64,000 nucleotides of DNA from Proteromonas lacertae (lineage: Eukaryota > Sar > Bigyra > Opalinata > Proteromonadidae). The notes below the pieces were generated by a model, which saw only the letters and a program-made list of their open reading frames with translations, did not search any database and was not told the DNA's origin. Below are positions 21,001-32,090 of this stretch, piece after piece (positions within the stretch are counted from its first letter, which is position 1; the number at the start of each line of letters is the position of its first letter). Location of the stretch: positions 1-64,000 of the forward strand of contig NGBS01001163.1 in the NCBI GenBank assembly GCA_002245135.1. Reading direction: 5' to 3'. A program made the translations under genes and the position numbers.

Positions 21001-22062
21001 TACCTCAGTAATTTTTTGATATTCTTTGTATTGTTTTATTCCATACATCCTTGTATTTCTATATACTGCAATATCATTGTATGTCTGATAATCTTGATCC
21101 TCTTGATAATATTCTATTAATTTCACTTTGTTATTTTCAACTCTAATAAATGGATAAATTTTATTTATTTGGATATTTTGTTTATATAATTCTTTACCAT
21201 CTTCATTTTTAATTAACATTATCTTGTTAATCATATCATATTTTACTTCATATATTTCTCCTTTTTCTACCTTCCCTTGAAGTATTACTAATCCTTCCAT
21301 GTTTTTACTATTCAAATTAGATGTATAACCAAAGCTAATAGCATTACTACCAACACTCATTATTTCATAATAGAAATGATAAATACCTTCATTCATTTCC
21401 TCATTTATAAAATAACTACATTTACCTTCACCTCTATCTTCAAATAACATATCAACAACAGTATATTGAATAACATTATTAACATTCTGAACATCATATA
21501 AATTACTTGAATATTTTTTAAATGTAACAAAATTGTCCTGAATAACAGTTTTAGTTTTACGAATTTTTGATCTATGTATTGAAACTGAAGGGAGATATCT
21601 AAAACCTGTTAATCTAACTTCATTATTCTCATCAAAAAACATAATATATGGGTTAATTAAACCTTCCATATCACCTAACAGTTGTATTGTTTCTCCATTT
21701 CCACATCTCATCGACATTGTCATCTCATTCATATCAAATATAAAATCATAGATTGCACCTTCTTTTCCTTGAATATTTAACGTTTTAAATAGTTGATTAT
21801 CTTTATATACCACTGATTTATCACCAAACATCTGGATGACACCATAGATATCTGGAAATGTATATTTATGATAACCAAAACACACATAGTTATTAAATTT
21901 TGCTATCTGTAATTGGTAATGATAAATTCCATCAATCATCATTCCTTCCAAAGAGTAGAAATTACTTATCACTTTTTGGGGGTCACTAGGAGGAATACCA
22001 TTCTTGGCATCATCAATAGAGATTGGCAATATATAATCTACTTTTGATCTTGAGTTATTCAT
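18081..22062 (-). CDS. SPRY-SPRY-NTPase-NTPase protein (Crinkler/RHS-like), assembled from three frames
   Basis: Three open frames form one gene of about 1315 codons. Residues 1-340 hold two SPRY-like beta domains (GMMIDGIYHYQLQIAK...VCFGYH; EMNEGIYHFYYEIMS...ISFGY). The next piece carries PKNEIFIRDDYYTMF and a P-loop VVVIGQPGIGKTSFIY, the arrangement seen in Crinkler and RHS NTPases; a strand IIIVDTF and a 'SSPFHKNYDKY' segment follow. A 35-nt intron (19269-19303, GTATAA...ATAG) joins it to an acidic and Ala/Thr-rich linker and a second P-loop domain, YLILGHAKIGKTTLADIL, with ANPSDEICKTFESKRC. The first junction needs one extra A in the run at 20679-20684. Such proteins in other protists are effectors, retroelement-linked or signalling NTPases; the role here is unknown. 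Confidence 0.6.
18966..19080. repeat. GCT/GTT trinucleotide microsatellite in coding sequence
   Basis: Interspersed GCT, GTT and ACT units encode, on the minus strand, an Ala/Thr/Val tract in the linker between the two NTPase domains. The plus strand translates as poly-Cys or poly-Leu, which I regard as spurious. Confidence 0.9.
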
Positions 22063-22582
22063 CTTTTAATCCAAAACAACACTTTAATCCCAATTATCAA
22101 CTCTATATACTCTATTAACTCAAAATTTTATACTTTAATGGTTGAAAGGCAGCTTATAGCAGAGATATTAACAATAATAATTAATAGAAAAAGAGCCAAT
22201 CATTTTTCGTAATTTAATACTTTTGAATTTCGATTTTCTTGTGATATATAGCCAGATGAATTATTTCATTTGTAGATTTATATATATTATTATGTATTTA
22301 GTAATTTAATCAAGATAAATATAGAACATCAAAATTACAGTTAATCAAAGTAAAGATCTCCAAAGGTTTGTAGTTAAAAGAATCTTTAAGATCAACTACC
22401 ATACTACAAGGACAAGGACATGCTTTCTGTAAGTCAGAGTGTAAAAATAATTATTAATTCATCTACATACCCCACAAATAATACACAAATTCATGTTAAA
22501 AAATGAGGATAATTAAAAAGTTATCTTTTAATTTATATAAATAACTTCCATTTGTTTCTAATTGATAATCTATATATATTTA
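22063..22582. other. Intergenic stretch, no gene seen
   Basis: This 520-bp spacer lies between the start of the SPRY/NTPase gene and the 3' end of the PKG gene, both leftward. It should hold the NTPase gene promoter and the PKG 3' UTR. No frame, RNA gene or repeat is supported. Confidence 0.6.
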
Positions 22583-25471
22583 TTAAAATCCATCAATCCA
22601 AACACTGCCATTACCTTTTTTATCAACTGTTGCATTATATATTTCTTTTTCACTCAATTGATTAAATGCTTCACAACATCTATCAATATAATTCTGAGAT
22701 GGAGTATATGGTGGTTTTATTTCATGTTTTAATAATGAGTTATAATCCATTGTACTTAGCCATTTATGATGTCTAATTTCACTTATTCCTTCTTTGTTAC
22801 ATCCCAATCTTTGTAATGGTTTTAATCTCAAAATTGATCGAATAAAATCAGTAGCATCAGTTGTAAAGAATAAAGGATAACTTACTCTTCCTTTTATAAT
22901 CTTTGATATTTGTTCACTTTGTCCTCCTTCTCGTGTTAATTCAAATGGAGTTTCACCATTCAAAAATTCATAAACTAATACTCCATAAGCCCAAATATCA
23001 GCACTAAATCCATGTCCTTTATTTAACCATATTTCAGGAGCCATATAATCAGGAGTTCCACATAAACTATAAGTTCTATCAATAATGATCTTGGCATTAC
23101 CAAAATCAGCTATTTTCACATAACCATTTGAACATAATAATACATTCTCTGGTTTTAAATCTCTATAAACTATCTTCTTACTATGTAAATGTTCTAAACC
23201 TAATAATATTACAGCACTATAGAATTTAGCATCTTCATCATATAATCTTCCTGTTCGACGATGTAATAATAAAGTACGAAGATCTCCAGCTTCTATAAAC
23301 TCTTGCAACATATATACATAATTATTATCTTGGAATGTAGTAATTAATTTTACTAAAAATGGATGATTCATTTCAGACATTAATTTCTTTTCATTCATTA
23401 TATTTCTTTTTGCTGAATTACTTTGTAATTTGGTTTTACTTACTGCTTTTAAGGCAAATACACTATTCGAATTCTTTGGTTTTACTTTCTTAACTAATGC
23501 AAATCCACCTAAACCTAAAACTCCTAACACTTCTAATTCATCTAATTTATATAACATAGGTTGAACAATATCTCCAAATTCTTTGATTGTTAAAATAATA
23601 CATCGTACATGATCAACAGCGACAAATTGATATTTACTTGGTTCATTAGAAAGTATTGATACTTCGCCAAAGTAACTTCCTTTATTTAATTCATTCTTTA
23701 TTCCTTTATTTGTTTCTTGAATTACAGTACCATCTTCAATGATGAAAAAGGACGATGGTTGATCTCCAAAATGGATAATCACATCATTGGCGTTGTATTC
23801 CATCACTTTGGAATTTTCTACTAATAATTCTTGAGCCATCGGTGGTAATTGCATAGATCCAAAGAACTTTAAAGAATTGATAAATTCTTCCATTTTCTTT
23901 CTTTCTAATAATTGTTCCATTGGGCCTAAATGTTTAATAAATGCATCTCTGGAAATTGATAAAACTGTTACACTACCAATTGTCTTTATACTAGCACTTC
24001 TTGCTTCTTCTTTAATCAAAGCTCTTTCACCAAAATGATCATTTATTGTTAAATGACGTAATTCAATTTCTTTACCATTTTCACTTTTATAACAAACAAC
24101 TTCACCTTTTTGAATAATATAGAATTTATCTCCAATATCTCCTTCATGGAATATAATACTATTATCTTCAAATTTCTCTATTTCTACACTATCAACTAAT
24201 TGCTCTCTTTGTTCTGGTTTCAATGGAGATAATACTGGAGCACTATCTAAAAATCTTCTCTTCATATTTCGTTGTAATATATTCTCTAAACTACCTAATA
24301 TTTTATCAAATGCATCTCTACGTAAAACCCAACATTCAGTTGTGCCATAACTCACTACATCTATAGTACGAGGTATATCGTGTAATAAAGCAATTTCACC
24401 AAAATAATCATTCTCATGAAGTCGACGGATTTCTATTCTATTACCTCCACCTTTTTGTTGGTTTATTTCTTCTTTAATGAATTCGATTACTTTATCATCT
24501 TTTTCTTCATTCTTTTTCTCTTCTTGTTGTTGCTGTTGTTGTTTATCAGCAGGATTTTTATCTTTACTACCATCATTATTATTAACATCATTTTCACCAC
24601 CATAACAAATAGCAACTCCACTTTTAATAATATAAAATTTTGTTCCTCTTTCTCCTTTCTTAATAATATATTGACTGTCATTAAATACATCCACTTGTAA
24701 CATAGAAACCATCTGAATTAATTGCTCTTCAGTAAGGTTCTTCAATAATGGTATTTCCTTTAATAAAGATACATATTTATCAGTTTGATTAGTTTCAATC
24801 TTGTAGTTTTCCACTTGAAAATCACTGCCATTGATCATCCATAAACTTACATCTGTTACTGCTTTTACATCTATTTTGGAGGGACCAGGATGGAATAGAT
24901 TTATATCACCATAAGTATCACCTGATGTAATAATTGACTGAGATTTTTCATCTGTTACTTCCAATTCTCCTGTTTCTACTACTACAAAGTAAATAGATAA
25001 TTCTTCTTTCCTTATAATGTATGTTCCAGTTTTGAACTCACGTAAATACATGTTATGACAAATACCATTCTTTTGATTTGTTTCAAATTGAGACAACACA
25101 CTGCTATCTTGAATAGCTTTCCATATTCTTTCTTCAGATGCTTCACTCTTGATGGTCATTTTTTGGGTTTTATCATCTACTTCAGGTCTATGTTAAATAT
25201 AAATCATTGATAATAGAAGTTATATATACGTTAAACAACTTGGTCTAACCAAGTTTCTTTTTCTTCTTTGTTCATATTGTTCTAAGTCTGTAGCATCAGG
25301 TGTGCTACTCTGTGTTTCTCTCAGATCTTCTTGTTTGAGTTTATTTACTTCACTACCATCTAGATTTCCTTGGTTACCACCATTTGATAAATCTTTATTG
25401 CCACCAGTTTTTTTCTGCTTCTCATCGAATTCTGCAACCACAGTGTTTGATTTGGAACTTCCACACCCCAT
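22583..25471 (-). CDS. PKG: cGMP-dependent protein kinase (PKG), four cNBDs, acylated N-terminus
   Basis: Two exons (25471-25230 and 25187-22583) joined by a 42-nt intron (GTATAT...CATAG) give 948 residues. Exon 1 starts MGCGSSKS: Gly2 for myristoylation and Cys3 for palmitoylation. Four cyclic-nucleotide-binding domains follow. The second (FGEIALLHDIPRTIDV) and third (FGERALIKEEARSASI) keep the phosphate-binding cassette with Arg; the first (YGDINLFHPGPSKID) and fourth (FGEVSILSNEPSKYQ) have lost the Arg and look degenerate. The C-terminal AGC kinase has LGLGGFALVKKV, the VAIK-type Lys in ALKAVSK, YRDLKPENVLL, ADFGNA and GTPDYMAPE, and ends WIDGF. Size and order match apicomplexan PKG, whose long isoform is membrane-bound through the same kind of N-terminus. 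A Gln/Asn/Lys-rich insert splits the second domain. Confidence 0.92.
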
Positions 25472-25995
25472 TTGTCTTATTGTTAATGATGTTTTTGGAT
25501 TGAAACGACAAAAATTGAATTTTCTATCAAGCTGATGTCAAGCTATACATCCTTTTTTTGTGAATGTGTTGTATAGTGATAGTTGGGCCTTAAAAATAGA
25601 ATTTACTATATCTGTTTGCATTACTAAAACTGTATTTGGATGTACTTTTTATTTTTTAGATTGAGATGTTTTTTATATGATGTAAATCCGATAAATAATT
25701 ACCATGTAAAATTGTAGAATTACTTATCCATTTTTATGGTATCAAAAATTATCCCGAAAAGATCAGTTATCACAATTTTTTTGAGTGATAATTTTATTAA
25801 TAAGTGATTTCTTGTCAATATCATCACTAATCAACATGCAAACACTCACAGCACCTTCAAGTACATATAAAGAGCCTTCTCACTTATGAAAATAGGTAAT
25901 AATAAGAAATCTACACCAAAATCGTATTAATCTTAATCATTTTAATCTTTATTATAAGTAAATTTGGTAAATTTATCGCAAAAAATAAATCAAAC
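25472..25995. promoter_or_regulatory. Divergent intergenic region between PKG and ERD2-like genes
   Basis: These 524 bp contain no supported frame. The PKG gene reads left from 25471 and the receptor gene right from 25996, so both promoters should lie here. I see no recognisable promoter element beyond long A/T runs. Confidence 0.5.
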
Positions 25996-26941
25996 ATGGG
26001 AATATGGATAACATGCTTTATGTTGATAACATTTGTTTATAAATTCATAAGTGATGGAAATTTCTCCTTTTTACTTGTAAATAAAATATTGTAAAATTAT
26101 CAATAATATAGACACTTGGAAGCATGATTCAATTATTTGGTTTTTCAATTTTGGCTTATAAAAATACTTTAGAAAAATCAGTTACTGGTGTTAGTTTAAA
26201 AACTTTAGAATGTTATTCATTTGTTTTCTTATTCAGATTTTTATCCGTCATATTTTACAGTGGATATCTACCCCTTGATAAATCAGGTGATTGGTTTTAT
26301 CAATTATGTGAAGTTTTATCATTTATTGTTACTTTATATAACATTTATTTGATATTATTTCCATTGAAATATACACATAACATTCATTGTGATAATTATG
26401 GTTATGTAACTAAATACATACCAAATAGAATATGTCATATTGTTATGTTAGTTTTACCATCTTTGTTATTAGCTATAGTATTTTTTTTAATTTAATATAT
26501 ATTTGTAATAGGTTTATCATTCTAATTTAAATCATAATACCACTCTTGATATTTGTTGGGCATTCGCTGAATATTTAGAATCTGTTGCTATATTACCTCA
26601 GCTTCATATGTTTCAGAATAACAAAACAGGAGAAATTGAAGCATTTACTTCACACTTTGTTTTTAGTTTAGGTTTAAGTAGATTTTTACAATTATTATTT
26701 TGGCTGTCATCTTATCGAGAATTGTCTATGGTTAAATCTGGTGTTACTGGAGCATCTGCCTATTTCAATGTAGGAACTTTAATTCTATTATCTCAAATGA
26801 TTCAATTATTGTTAATGGCAAATTACATATATTATTATATTATGAAGTATTTTTACATATAAAGCTATAATTTTATTGTTGTATAGTAAATTTAGTGGTG
26901 GTCCTTTGAAATTACCTGTTTTAGTCAATATGAAAATGTAG
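25996..26941 (+). CDS. ERD2/KDEL-receptor-like membrane protein
   Basis: Four exons (25996-26076, 26112-26477, 26512-26846, 26887-26941) with introns of 35, 34 and 40 nt give 278 residues; all junctions keep frame. The protein has about seven hydrophobic helices. Family landmarks are GVSLKTLECYSFVFLFR (ERD2: GISxKxQxLYALVFxxRY), the SAR-type GYLPLDKSGDW, CWAFAEYLESVAILPQLHMF (ERD2: WTFSxYLEAVAILPQLxMLQ) and a late Tyr-rich helix MANYIYYYIM. The extra N-terminal helix and the C-terminal FSGGPLKLPV tail are as in the longer ERD2-like paralogues of plants and, from memory, SAR protists. It probably cycles between Golgi and ER. Whether it binds KDEL-type signals is not certain, as ERD2-like paralogues can differ. 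Confidence 0.9.
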
Positions 26942-27072
26942 AAACAATGTCTGTTATTATTTAAATTAACAAAATGATAAGTTTTTATTTATTTATTGAG
27001 ATATTGTACTTTGGGTAGATAAAATCCAATAAAAACATTAAAATATAATACTAGTGTATAATCTTTAGTTAG

Positions 27073-27324
27073 CTACATAACAGTACACATCTTAAAGCAA
27101 GTGTGGCATAATCTACAAGTCTATCAAAAATATAACCAAATAAATAATACATGAGGACTATGTGAATGAGAATGTCTATGTCCAGAATGAGAGTGGGAGT
27201 GAGAATGGGAGTGGGAGTGAGAATGACCTCTACCTCTTCCATGACCATGACCATGACCATGTGGACTATGTGAATGACCTAAATAATATTATTAATGAAA
27301 TAAAAATTGATGTATTATACCCAT
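27073..27324 (-). CDS. His/Cys-rich mini-protein A (59 aa, 4-nt first exon)
   Basis: Three exons (27324-27321, 27278-27151, 27120-27073) with introns of 42 and 30 nt. Exon 1 is only ATGG. The product starts MGHSHSPHGHGHGHGRGRG, continues with a (His-Ser)n stretch, and ends in a small Cys cluster TCRLCHTCFKMCTVM. The His-rich run and CxxCxxCxxxC spacing suggest binding of Zn, Ni or Cu, as a storage or buffering peptide; this is inference. The splice model is supported by a second gene (29328-29588) with the same start exon, the same two intron positions and the same CTVM ending. No signal peptide is visible, so it is probably cytosolic. Confidence 0.75.
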
Positions 27325-27680
27325 TATTTAGTTAGATAGATTTTTTTTAAAATGAATAACGGTTTTTAAATTCTATTTTGAATAAACATTCTTCAAAATG
27401 TATAATTACTACATTCATAAAAATCAAATAGAAAAAGTGGTATTTAATTTATTTGTAGTGTATTTAAAAGTATTTTTCACCTAATCTTTGAGAAAAATTG
27501 ATTAAATTATTATTAATCTCATGAATTATCAAACAGCTATAAGTTATTAATAAATTTCAATTATAATAACGAATGATAAATTATTGAATAAGATAGAGAG
27601 TTTTATTCAATTCTATTTTGATTCAAGCTCAATCATTTAAGTTTGAGACAGTTAGTTTTTTTATATTTCCATTTATTTTG
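27325..27680. other. Intergenic stretch between divergent genes, no gene seen
   Basis: These 356 bp separate the leftward His-rich gene from the rightward coiled-coil gene. They are very AT-rich with long A/T runs. I see no reading frame or RNA gene; both promoters should lie here. Confidence 0.5.
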
Positions 27681-29179
27681 ATGAATTATTACTCTACAAG
27701 TCAAGAACAATCACAAGATGAAGGAAAAGTACTGAGACTTCAAATTGAGAGACTTCAACACGAGTCAGAACTTCGAGAAGAATTAATTCAGACTTTAGAA
27801 CAAGAAAATGCAAGATTAAGAGTATGATCGAAAAATATATATTTATTATAGGATGGTTTAGATAATCAAAGACAGATAAGTCAACAATTACAAGAACAGT
27901 GCTATAACTTTGAAGGTCAATTGAAATCTATGAGTAATCAAACTGAACCACTTAATTCCAGCTTAAATCAGACAAAAGAAGTCTTGGAAAGTAAATCAGT
28001 CGAAATACAACAGAAAGATCAAGAGATAAGTCAGTTAAGAAATCATTTACAAGAATATCAAAGAAGAATAAATGAATTATCAGATCAAATAAAAGCCAGT
28101 GAACTTGATAACACTCAATTGAGACTATTTTTAGATGTATTATTATAATTTTATATTCATAGAAAGAAAAAAGAGAACATGATGAAAGTATTGAAAAAAT
28201 AGCAAGAGAGAATAGAAGATATGTTTCACAAATCAAAAATATTGAAAAAGATCGTAATGACTTAGGAGATGAAATAACTCAATTAAAAATAGCTTTACAG
28301 CGTCAAATGAAAGCTAGTGAAGTAGATACAAAGAATTTTGAAGAAAAAATCATTTCTTTAACTCGTAAAATCAACGACCTTGAAGATAATAATTCAACAA
28401 CACTTCTAGACTCAAGTGACAAAATGAACAGAATGAATAGGAAAATGAGAGAACAAGCGGCTTTAATAGAGTCATTAACCCATGATTTAAAAGACAGTGT
28501 AACTGAAATAAGTAGATTAAAGAAAGAAAGTGAAGATAGAGTAAATGCTTTAATATCTCAAAGAAATGTTTTTACAAGTCATATTGAGAAGATGGATAAT
28601 AAGTGGAGAGATGAAATACAAAATGTGATCAATGAAAGGGATCAATTAAAAGTGGAAATTACTCAATTAATGATGGAATTGAAGAAATTGCAAGAAAATC
28701 CAAGTGTCTTATCAGCTAGACAACATGCTCGTGAAATGGAAGAGCAATTAAAATCAAATGAAAGAGATATGGAAAGATTGATAGATAGTATGAAGAATGA
28801 AAAAATGTCTTTAATTAATCGTGTGTATGACCAATCTTTAACTATCCATACATTGACAGATTCTGATAGAAAAAATAAAGAAGATGAATGGATGAAGTTA
28901 GCAACAGGTGCTAAAGTAGAAAAGAATATAAATTCAAAGAATGTGATAGATAGTGGAGATGATGATATATTAAAGACAATTACAGGTAAAAAGTTGAATT
29001 TCAATGATGATATAATGAATACACCTTTACTATCCTCATCAACTTCAAACATTAATGCTAATAGTTATATTTATGCTAGTCCATCTAAAATGAAGGTTGG
29101 AAGTAATTCAAATAGTACAAATGCTAGTTTACAATATCAGTCTATTGTTAATTCACCATTACCAGATTTTTTGAAGTAA
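27681..29179 (+). CDS. Coiled-coil protein
   Basis: Three exons (27681-27821, 27852-28136, 28163-29179) with introns of 30 and 26 nt give 480 residues. The ATG at 27681 opens MNYYSTSQEQSQDEG and leads straight into heptad-rich sequence (VLRLQIERLQHESELREEL, then TLEQENARLR). Long coiled coil continues to about residue 390, followed by a Ser/Asn-rich, low-complexity tail with LLSSSTSN. Upstream in-frame sequence exists but is hydrophobic and unlike the rest, so I do not include it. No enzymatic domain is visible. Likely structural, for example cytoskeletal or ciliary; I cannot assign a family. Confidence 0.8.
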
Positions 29180-29327
29180 AGGTGATAAAAATACTAAATA
29201 AATCTATTTTATATATGACAGTTATGTGTTTGTTGGACGGTTTTTCTTGCAAACAAACGAAAAATAGTCCTTTAATCACATTCATTCGTGTAACTGACAA
29301 ATTCCGTTTTTGAATTTTTTTTATTAG

Positions 29328-29588
29328 ATGGGTATAATGTTATTTTTTATATTACGTATATAGGTCATTCTCATAGTCCAAGAGGTCATGGTCATGGTCA
29401 CGGCAGAGGCCATCATAAAGGCCATTCTCACTCTCATAGTCATAGTCATTCCCATAGTCATAGTCATAGTCATAGTCATAGTCCAAAAAGAGGTAATCCT
29501 GTATATATTATAAACTGTTAATATCTCTTATTAGTGTCCAATGTGTCCGATATGTAGGCCATTCTGCAAAATGTGCACAGTCATGTAA
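29328..29588 (+). CDS. His/Cys-rich mini-protein B (64 aa, 4-nt first exon)
   Basis: Three exons (29328-29331, 29364-29500, 29535-29588) with introns of 32 and 34 nt. Exon 1 is ATGG, as in the inverted partner at 27073-27324. The protein starts MGHSHSPRGHGHGHGRGHHK, has a longer His-Ser repeat, then KRGNPCPMCPICRPFCKMC ending TVM: seven segments with CxxC spacing. Shared intron positions and the shared ends of both proteins show duplication in inverted orientation around the coiled-coil gene. The His-Ser (CATAGT) tract is a near-perfect hexamer repeat, so it may vary in length between strains. Probable metal binding; no signal peptide. Confidence 0.75.
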
Positions 29589-29773
29589 TTATGGCATTTA
29601 ATTGATGCTGAAATGATTTTATATAGAAAATTTATCTTTCATATTTTTTGTGTTTTAGACATTTTAATCTATAATCAATAATCGATGAGATTAGGGTTTC
29701 ATCTAAAATTTATACCTATAACTAAAACCAACATACTAAAAATGAAATATAAATATTAAAACAATTCTAAATC

Positions 29774-30304
29774 TTATGCTTTTCTCAATTTCTTATCCAA
29801 AAAGTCTTTCATTTGATCGGATGACCATCCAGATATACTAATACTCTCTTCTTTTTCGTTGTGATTCAACATTACAAACTTAGGATATGGATTTCTTATG
29901 TACTATTCATTATAACATCATAATCATACAATAATGTCCAAATTTGTATATTTCTTAGAATATCTTCTTATAAATTCTTGCACTTCAGGAAATTGCTGTA
30001 AACTCCATCTACTTATTCGCAATTCTGCTTCATCATACAATGTCTATTGATATATAATGATTCTTGCATATCTATACTCCTTCTTTTGAAGAATGATCTT
30101 CAGTACAACACATATTGCATTCATCAATTAAAGCTATATTATTAAGTAATAGGCAATACTCAAATCATCAACAAATTCAGCCAATTTATCACAACGACTG
30201 CATTGAACAGCATCACTAAAACCCCAATCGATGCATTTAGGATCAAATGTGCAAATTACCATAGAAAAACATAGAATTAGTGAAAATAACTTCGCAATAG
30301 ACAT
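29774..30304 (-). CDS. SEP15 (selenoprotein F)-like ER protein without the redox Cys/Sec
   Basis: Four exons (30304-30160, 30133-30078, 30043-29930, 29902-29774) with introns of 26, 34 and 27 nt give 147 residues. A signal peptide (MSIAKLFSLILCFSMVICTF) is followed by the Cys-rich part: GFSDAVQCSRCDKLAEF and DECNMCCTE, which in mammalian SEP15 bind the glucosyltransferase UGGT. The thioredoxin-like part has FPEVQEFIRR, then YIRNPYPKFVML and ISGWSSDQMKDFLDKKL, all family features. At the site of the CGU/CxC redox motif this protein reads ELRISRWSLQQFPEV, with no Cys or Sec, so it probably lacks redox activity and may act only as a glycoprotein quality-control cofactor. Confidence 0.85.
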
Positions 30305-30310
30305 TTTTTC

Positions 30311-30745
30311 TTGAATTATAATTTCAAGCTAAATCAAGCCTATTTTCTTTCTAAGTTGATTATCACATTATCTGGTGTATTAAATCAAATAAAAATTTAT
30401 TATGATAGAGAAATGGAAATAGAAGAAAATAATGATAAGGATGAAATAAGTCACAAAGAGAAACTTAAGGAAATGGTATTAGAAATGAGTGAATGTGATG
30501 AAAATATAACTAAATTTTTAAAATCTAATTCTAAATTATTTGATCAAATAGAATATCAAATGAAAAGTATTTGAAATTCAATATAATCATTAGAATCTCC
30601 AAATATTAATGAAGTGATAGCTTTAGGATATAAAATATCTGGTACTAGTAATAGTAATATAATATATCCAGGGCTAAACGTAATTGGTAGATCAACTTTA
30701 TTTACTGATGGTATATCAAATCAAATAATATATGTATATAAATAG
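30311..30745 (+). CDS. Possible Mediator subunit 4 (MED4)-like protein, start unresolved
   Basis: Two exons (to 30566 and 30594-30745) are joined by a 27-nt intron, GTATTT...ATTAG. The exon-1 frame is open from about 30290 but its first in-frame ATG is well inside (MEIEENND, about 30413), so the start, perhaps another exon, is unsettled. The helical stretch EKLKEMVLEMSECDENITKF and then NINEVIALGYKISGTS and YPGL resemble MED4 (helical 'ECD..I..L', then 'E.I.YA.RIS', then a Pro-containing 'YP' tail). MED4 is part of the Mediator middle module. The match is short and from memory, so alternatives remain open. It is divergent to the SEP15-like gene, nearly touching it. Confidence 0.4.
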
Positions 30746-31037
30746 AAACAGTGGAGCATTTTCAATCTCATAATTTAAATTATTCAAGATTATAGTAGAT
30801 GTTTTTTATTTATTTATTTATTATTAAAACGAAGTTAAGAAATAGGAATAATTTCTTATTCTTTCTTACAATAACTATAAAATAATCAGAAAATAAAAAT
30901 ATAAACAAGATATAAAAATATATAAATAATAATAATAAGTTAAGTATTGCATAATTACATAATATATTGCTTTACTTTACCTGTTGCATTTGCTTCTTTT
31001 TCTTTCTTTATCTTTTCTTCACTTGCATATTCAACAT

Positions 31038-31814
31038 TTATCTTCTTTGTTTCTTTACTTTCTGAAGACTTAATAGCTTGAGTATTTCTAAAGTAATATC
31101 ATTATCTTTACACTTGCTTTTTGCTTTTTCTTCATTTTTGATTATTTTACTTTCACTATCAACATCAATACTTGCATTAGGTGAATGAATTTGAACTGAT
31201 AGTGGAGGTTGAGAATTATCATCATCACTTTCAACAGTAGAAGAGTTAATTGACAATCGAGGAGTATAACAGTTATTTCCATTTGTTATTGACGATAATT
31301 TTCTCTTTTTATCATTTCTTTCAATCTCTCCTTCATTATTTTCAAATTTTCGTTTAATTCTTTTTGGTAATGTTATAGATAGTGATAATGATTGTAGATT
31401 AGTAGTAGTATTATCTCAATCACATGAAGATATGTATTGTGATAGCATAACTGTATTTGAGTCATCTTCCACTCCTAAACCATTTATTGGTTTTTCAACA
31501 ATTGATGTTATTTCTGATGTTGATTTATTCACTGATATATAATCTCCATATATTGGACTTTGATGAATAGGTGAAAAATGTGATAATATACTTTCGTCAT
31601 CACTTTCACTTATATGAGATGGAGATGTATCATATCTAGGTGATATAGGAGAAGATGGGTCATCTACAAGAGAATCTCTCTCTCTAATTGATCGAGGAGG
31701 TGTAAACAAAATGAAATTTAACTTATCATTTTCTATATTACTTGAAGTGTGATTTGTCATGTCATATTGTTCATTTTGACGAAAGGAAGATAAATCTAAG
31801 CTATTGACATGCAT
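31038..31814 (-). pseudogene. Cys-domain family member lacking its C-terminal domain, in-frame TGA
   Basis: One frame reads from MHVNSLDLSSFRQNEQYD through Ser/Pro-rich disordered sequence to a TGA at 31416-31418, then continues in the same frame with LPKRIKRKFENNEGE and NDKKRKLSS (the basic segment that all family members carry) and ends at 31038 without the Cys/His domain. A little beyond, in another frame, KEKEANATGK resembles the C-terminal ends of relatives (RDANVTV, NADANLN). So it is a family copy whose zinc domain is gone and whose frame is interrupted. Whether the TGA lies inside an unrecognised intron cannot be excluded. Confidence 0.55.
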
Positions 31815-32090
31815 GTCACTTAAACCAAATGCAGTAGCAACAAATAGACTAATTCACAATTGTATAATGATAACTATTGATATGTTCTGTAAAATAATAA
31901 AAAATAAAAATAATTATTTAACCAAAAATATCCCCATTTTAAATTTTAATAACACTCATTTTAAGCATATAGTGCTGATGTAAAGTCCTTTTACACACTT
32001 TACCATATAAACACATATAAAAAGAGAAATATATAATGTATAATATATAATAATAATAATAATAATTGAAACTGCTTAAACATTTCTTTG

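Noticed and set aside
25220-25471. Separate 83-residue MGCGSSK protein.
   Set aside because: Its last codons (TYI) are read-through of a clear GTATAT intron; splicing joins it in phase to the PKG.
29364-29500. CRISPR-like or satellite repeat at the CATAGT tract.
   Set aside because: The unit is a coding His-Ser hexamer within a spliced gene that has a homologue; there are no spacers.
31416-31418. In-frame TGA as selenocysteine or Trp, also in the NTPase tail near 17.83 kb.
   Set aside because: Hsp70 ends cleanly at TGA and Trp is TGG in all good genes. Both sites lie in copies with other disruptions, and no redox context or SECIS-like element is evident.
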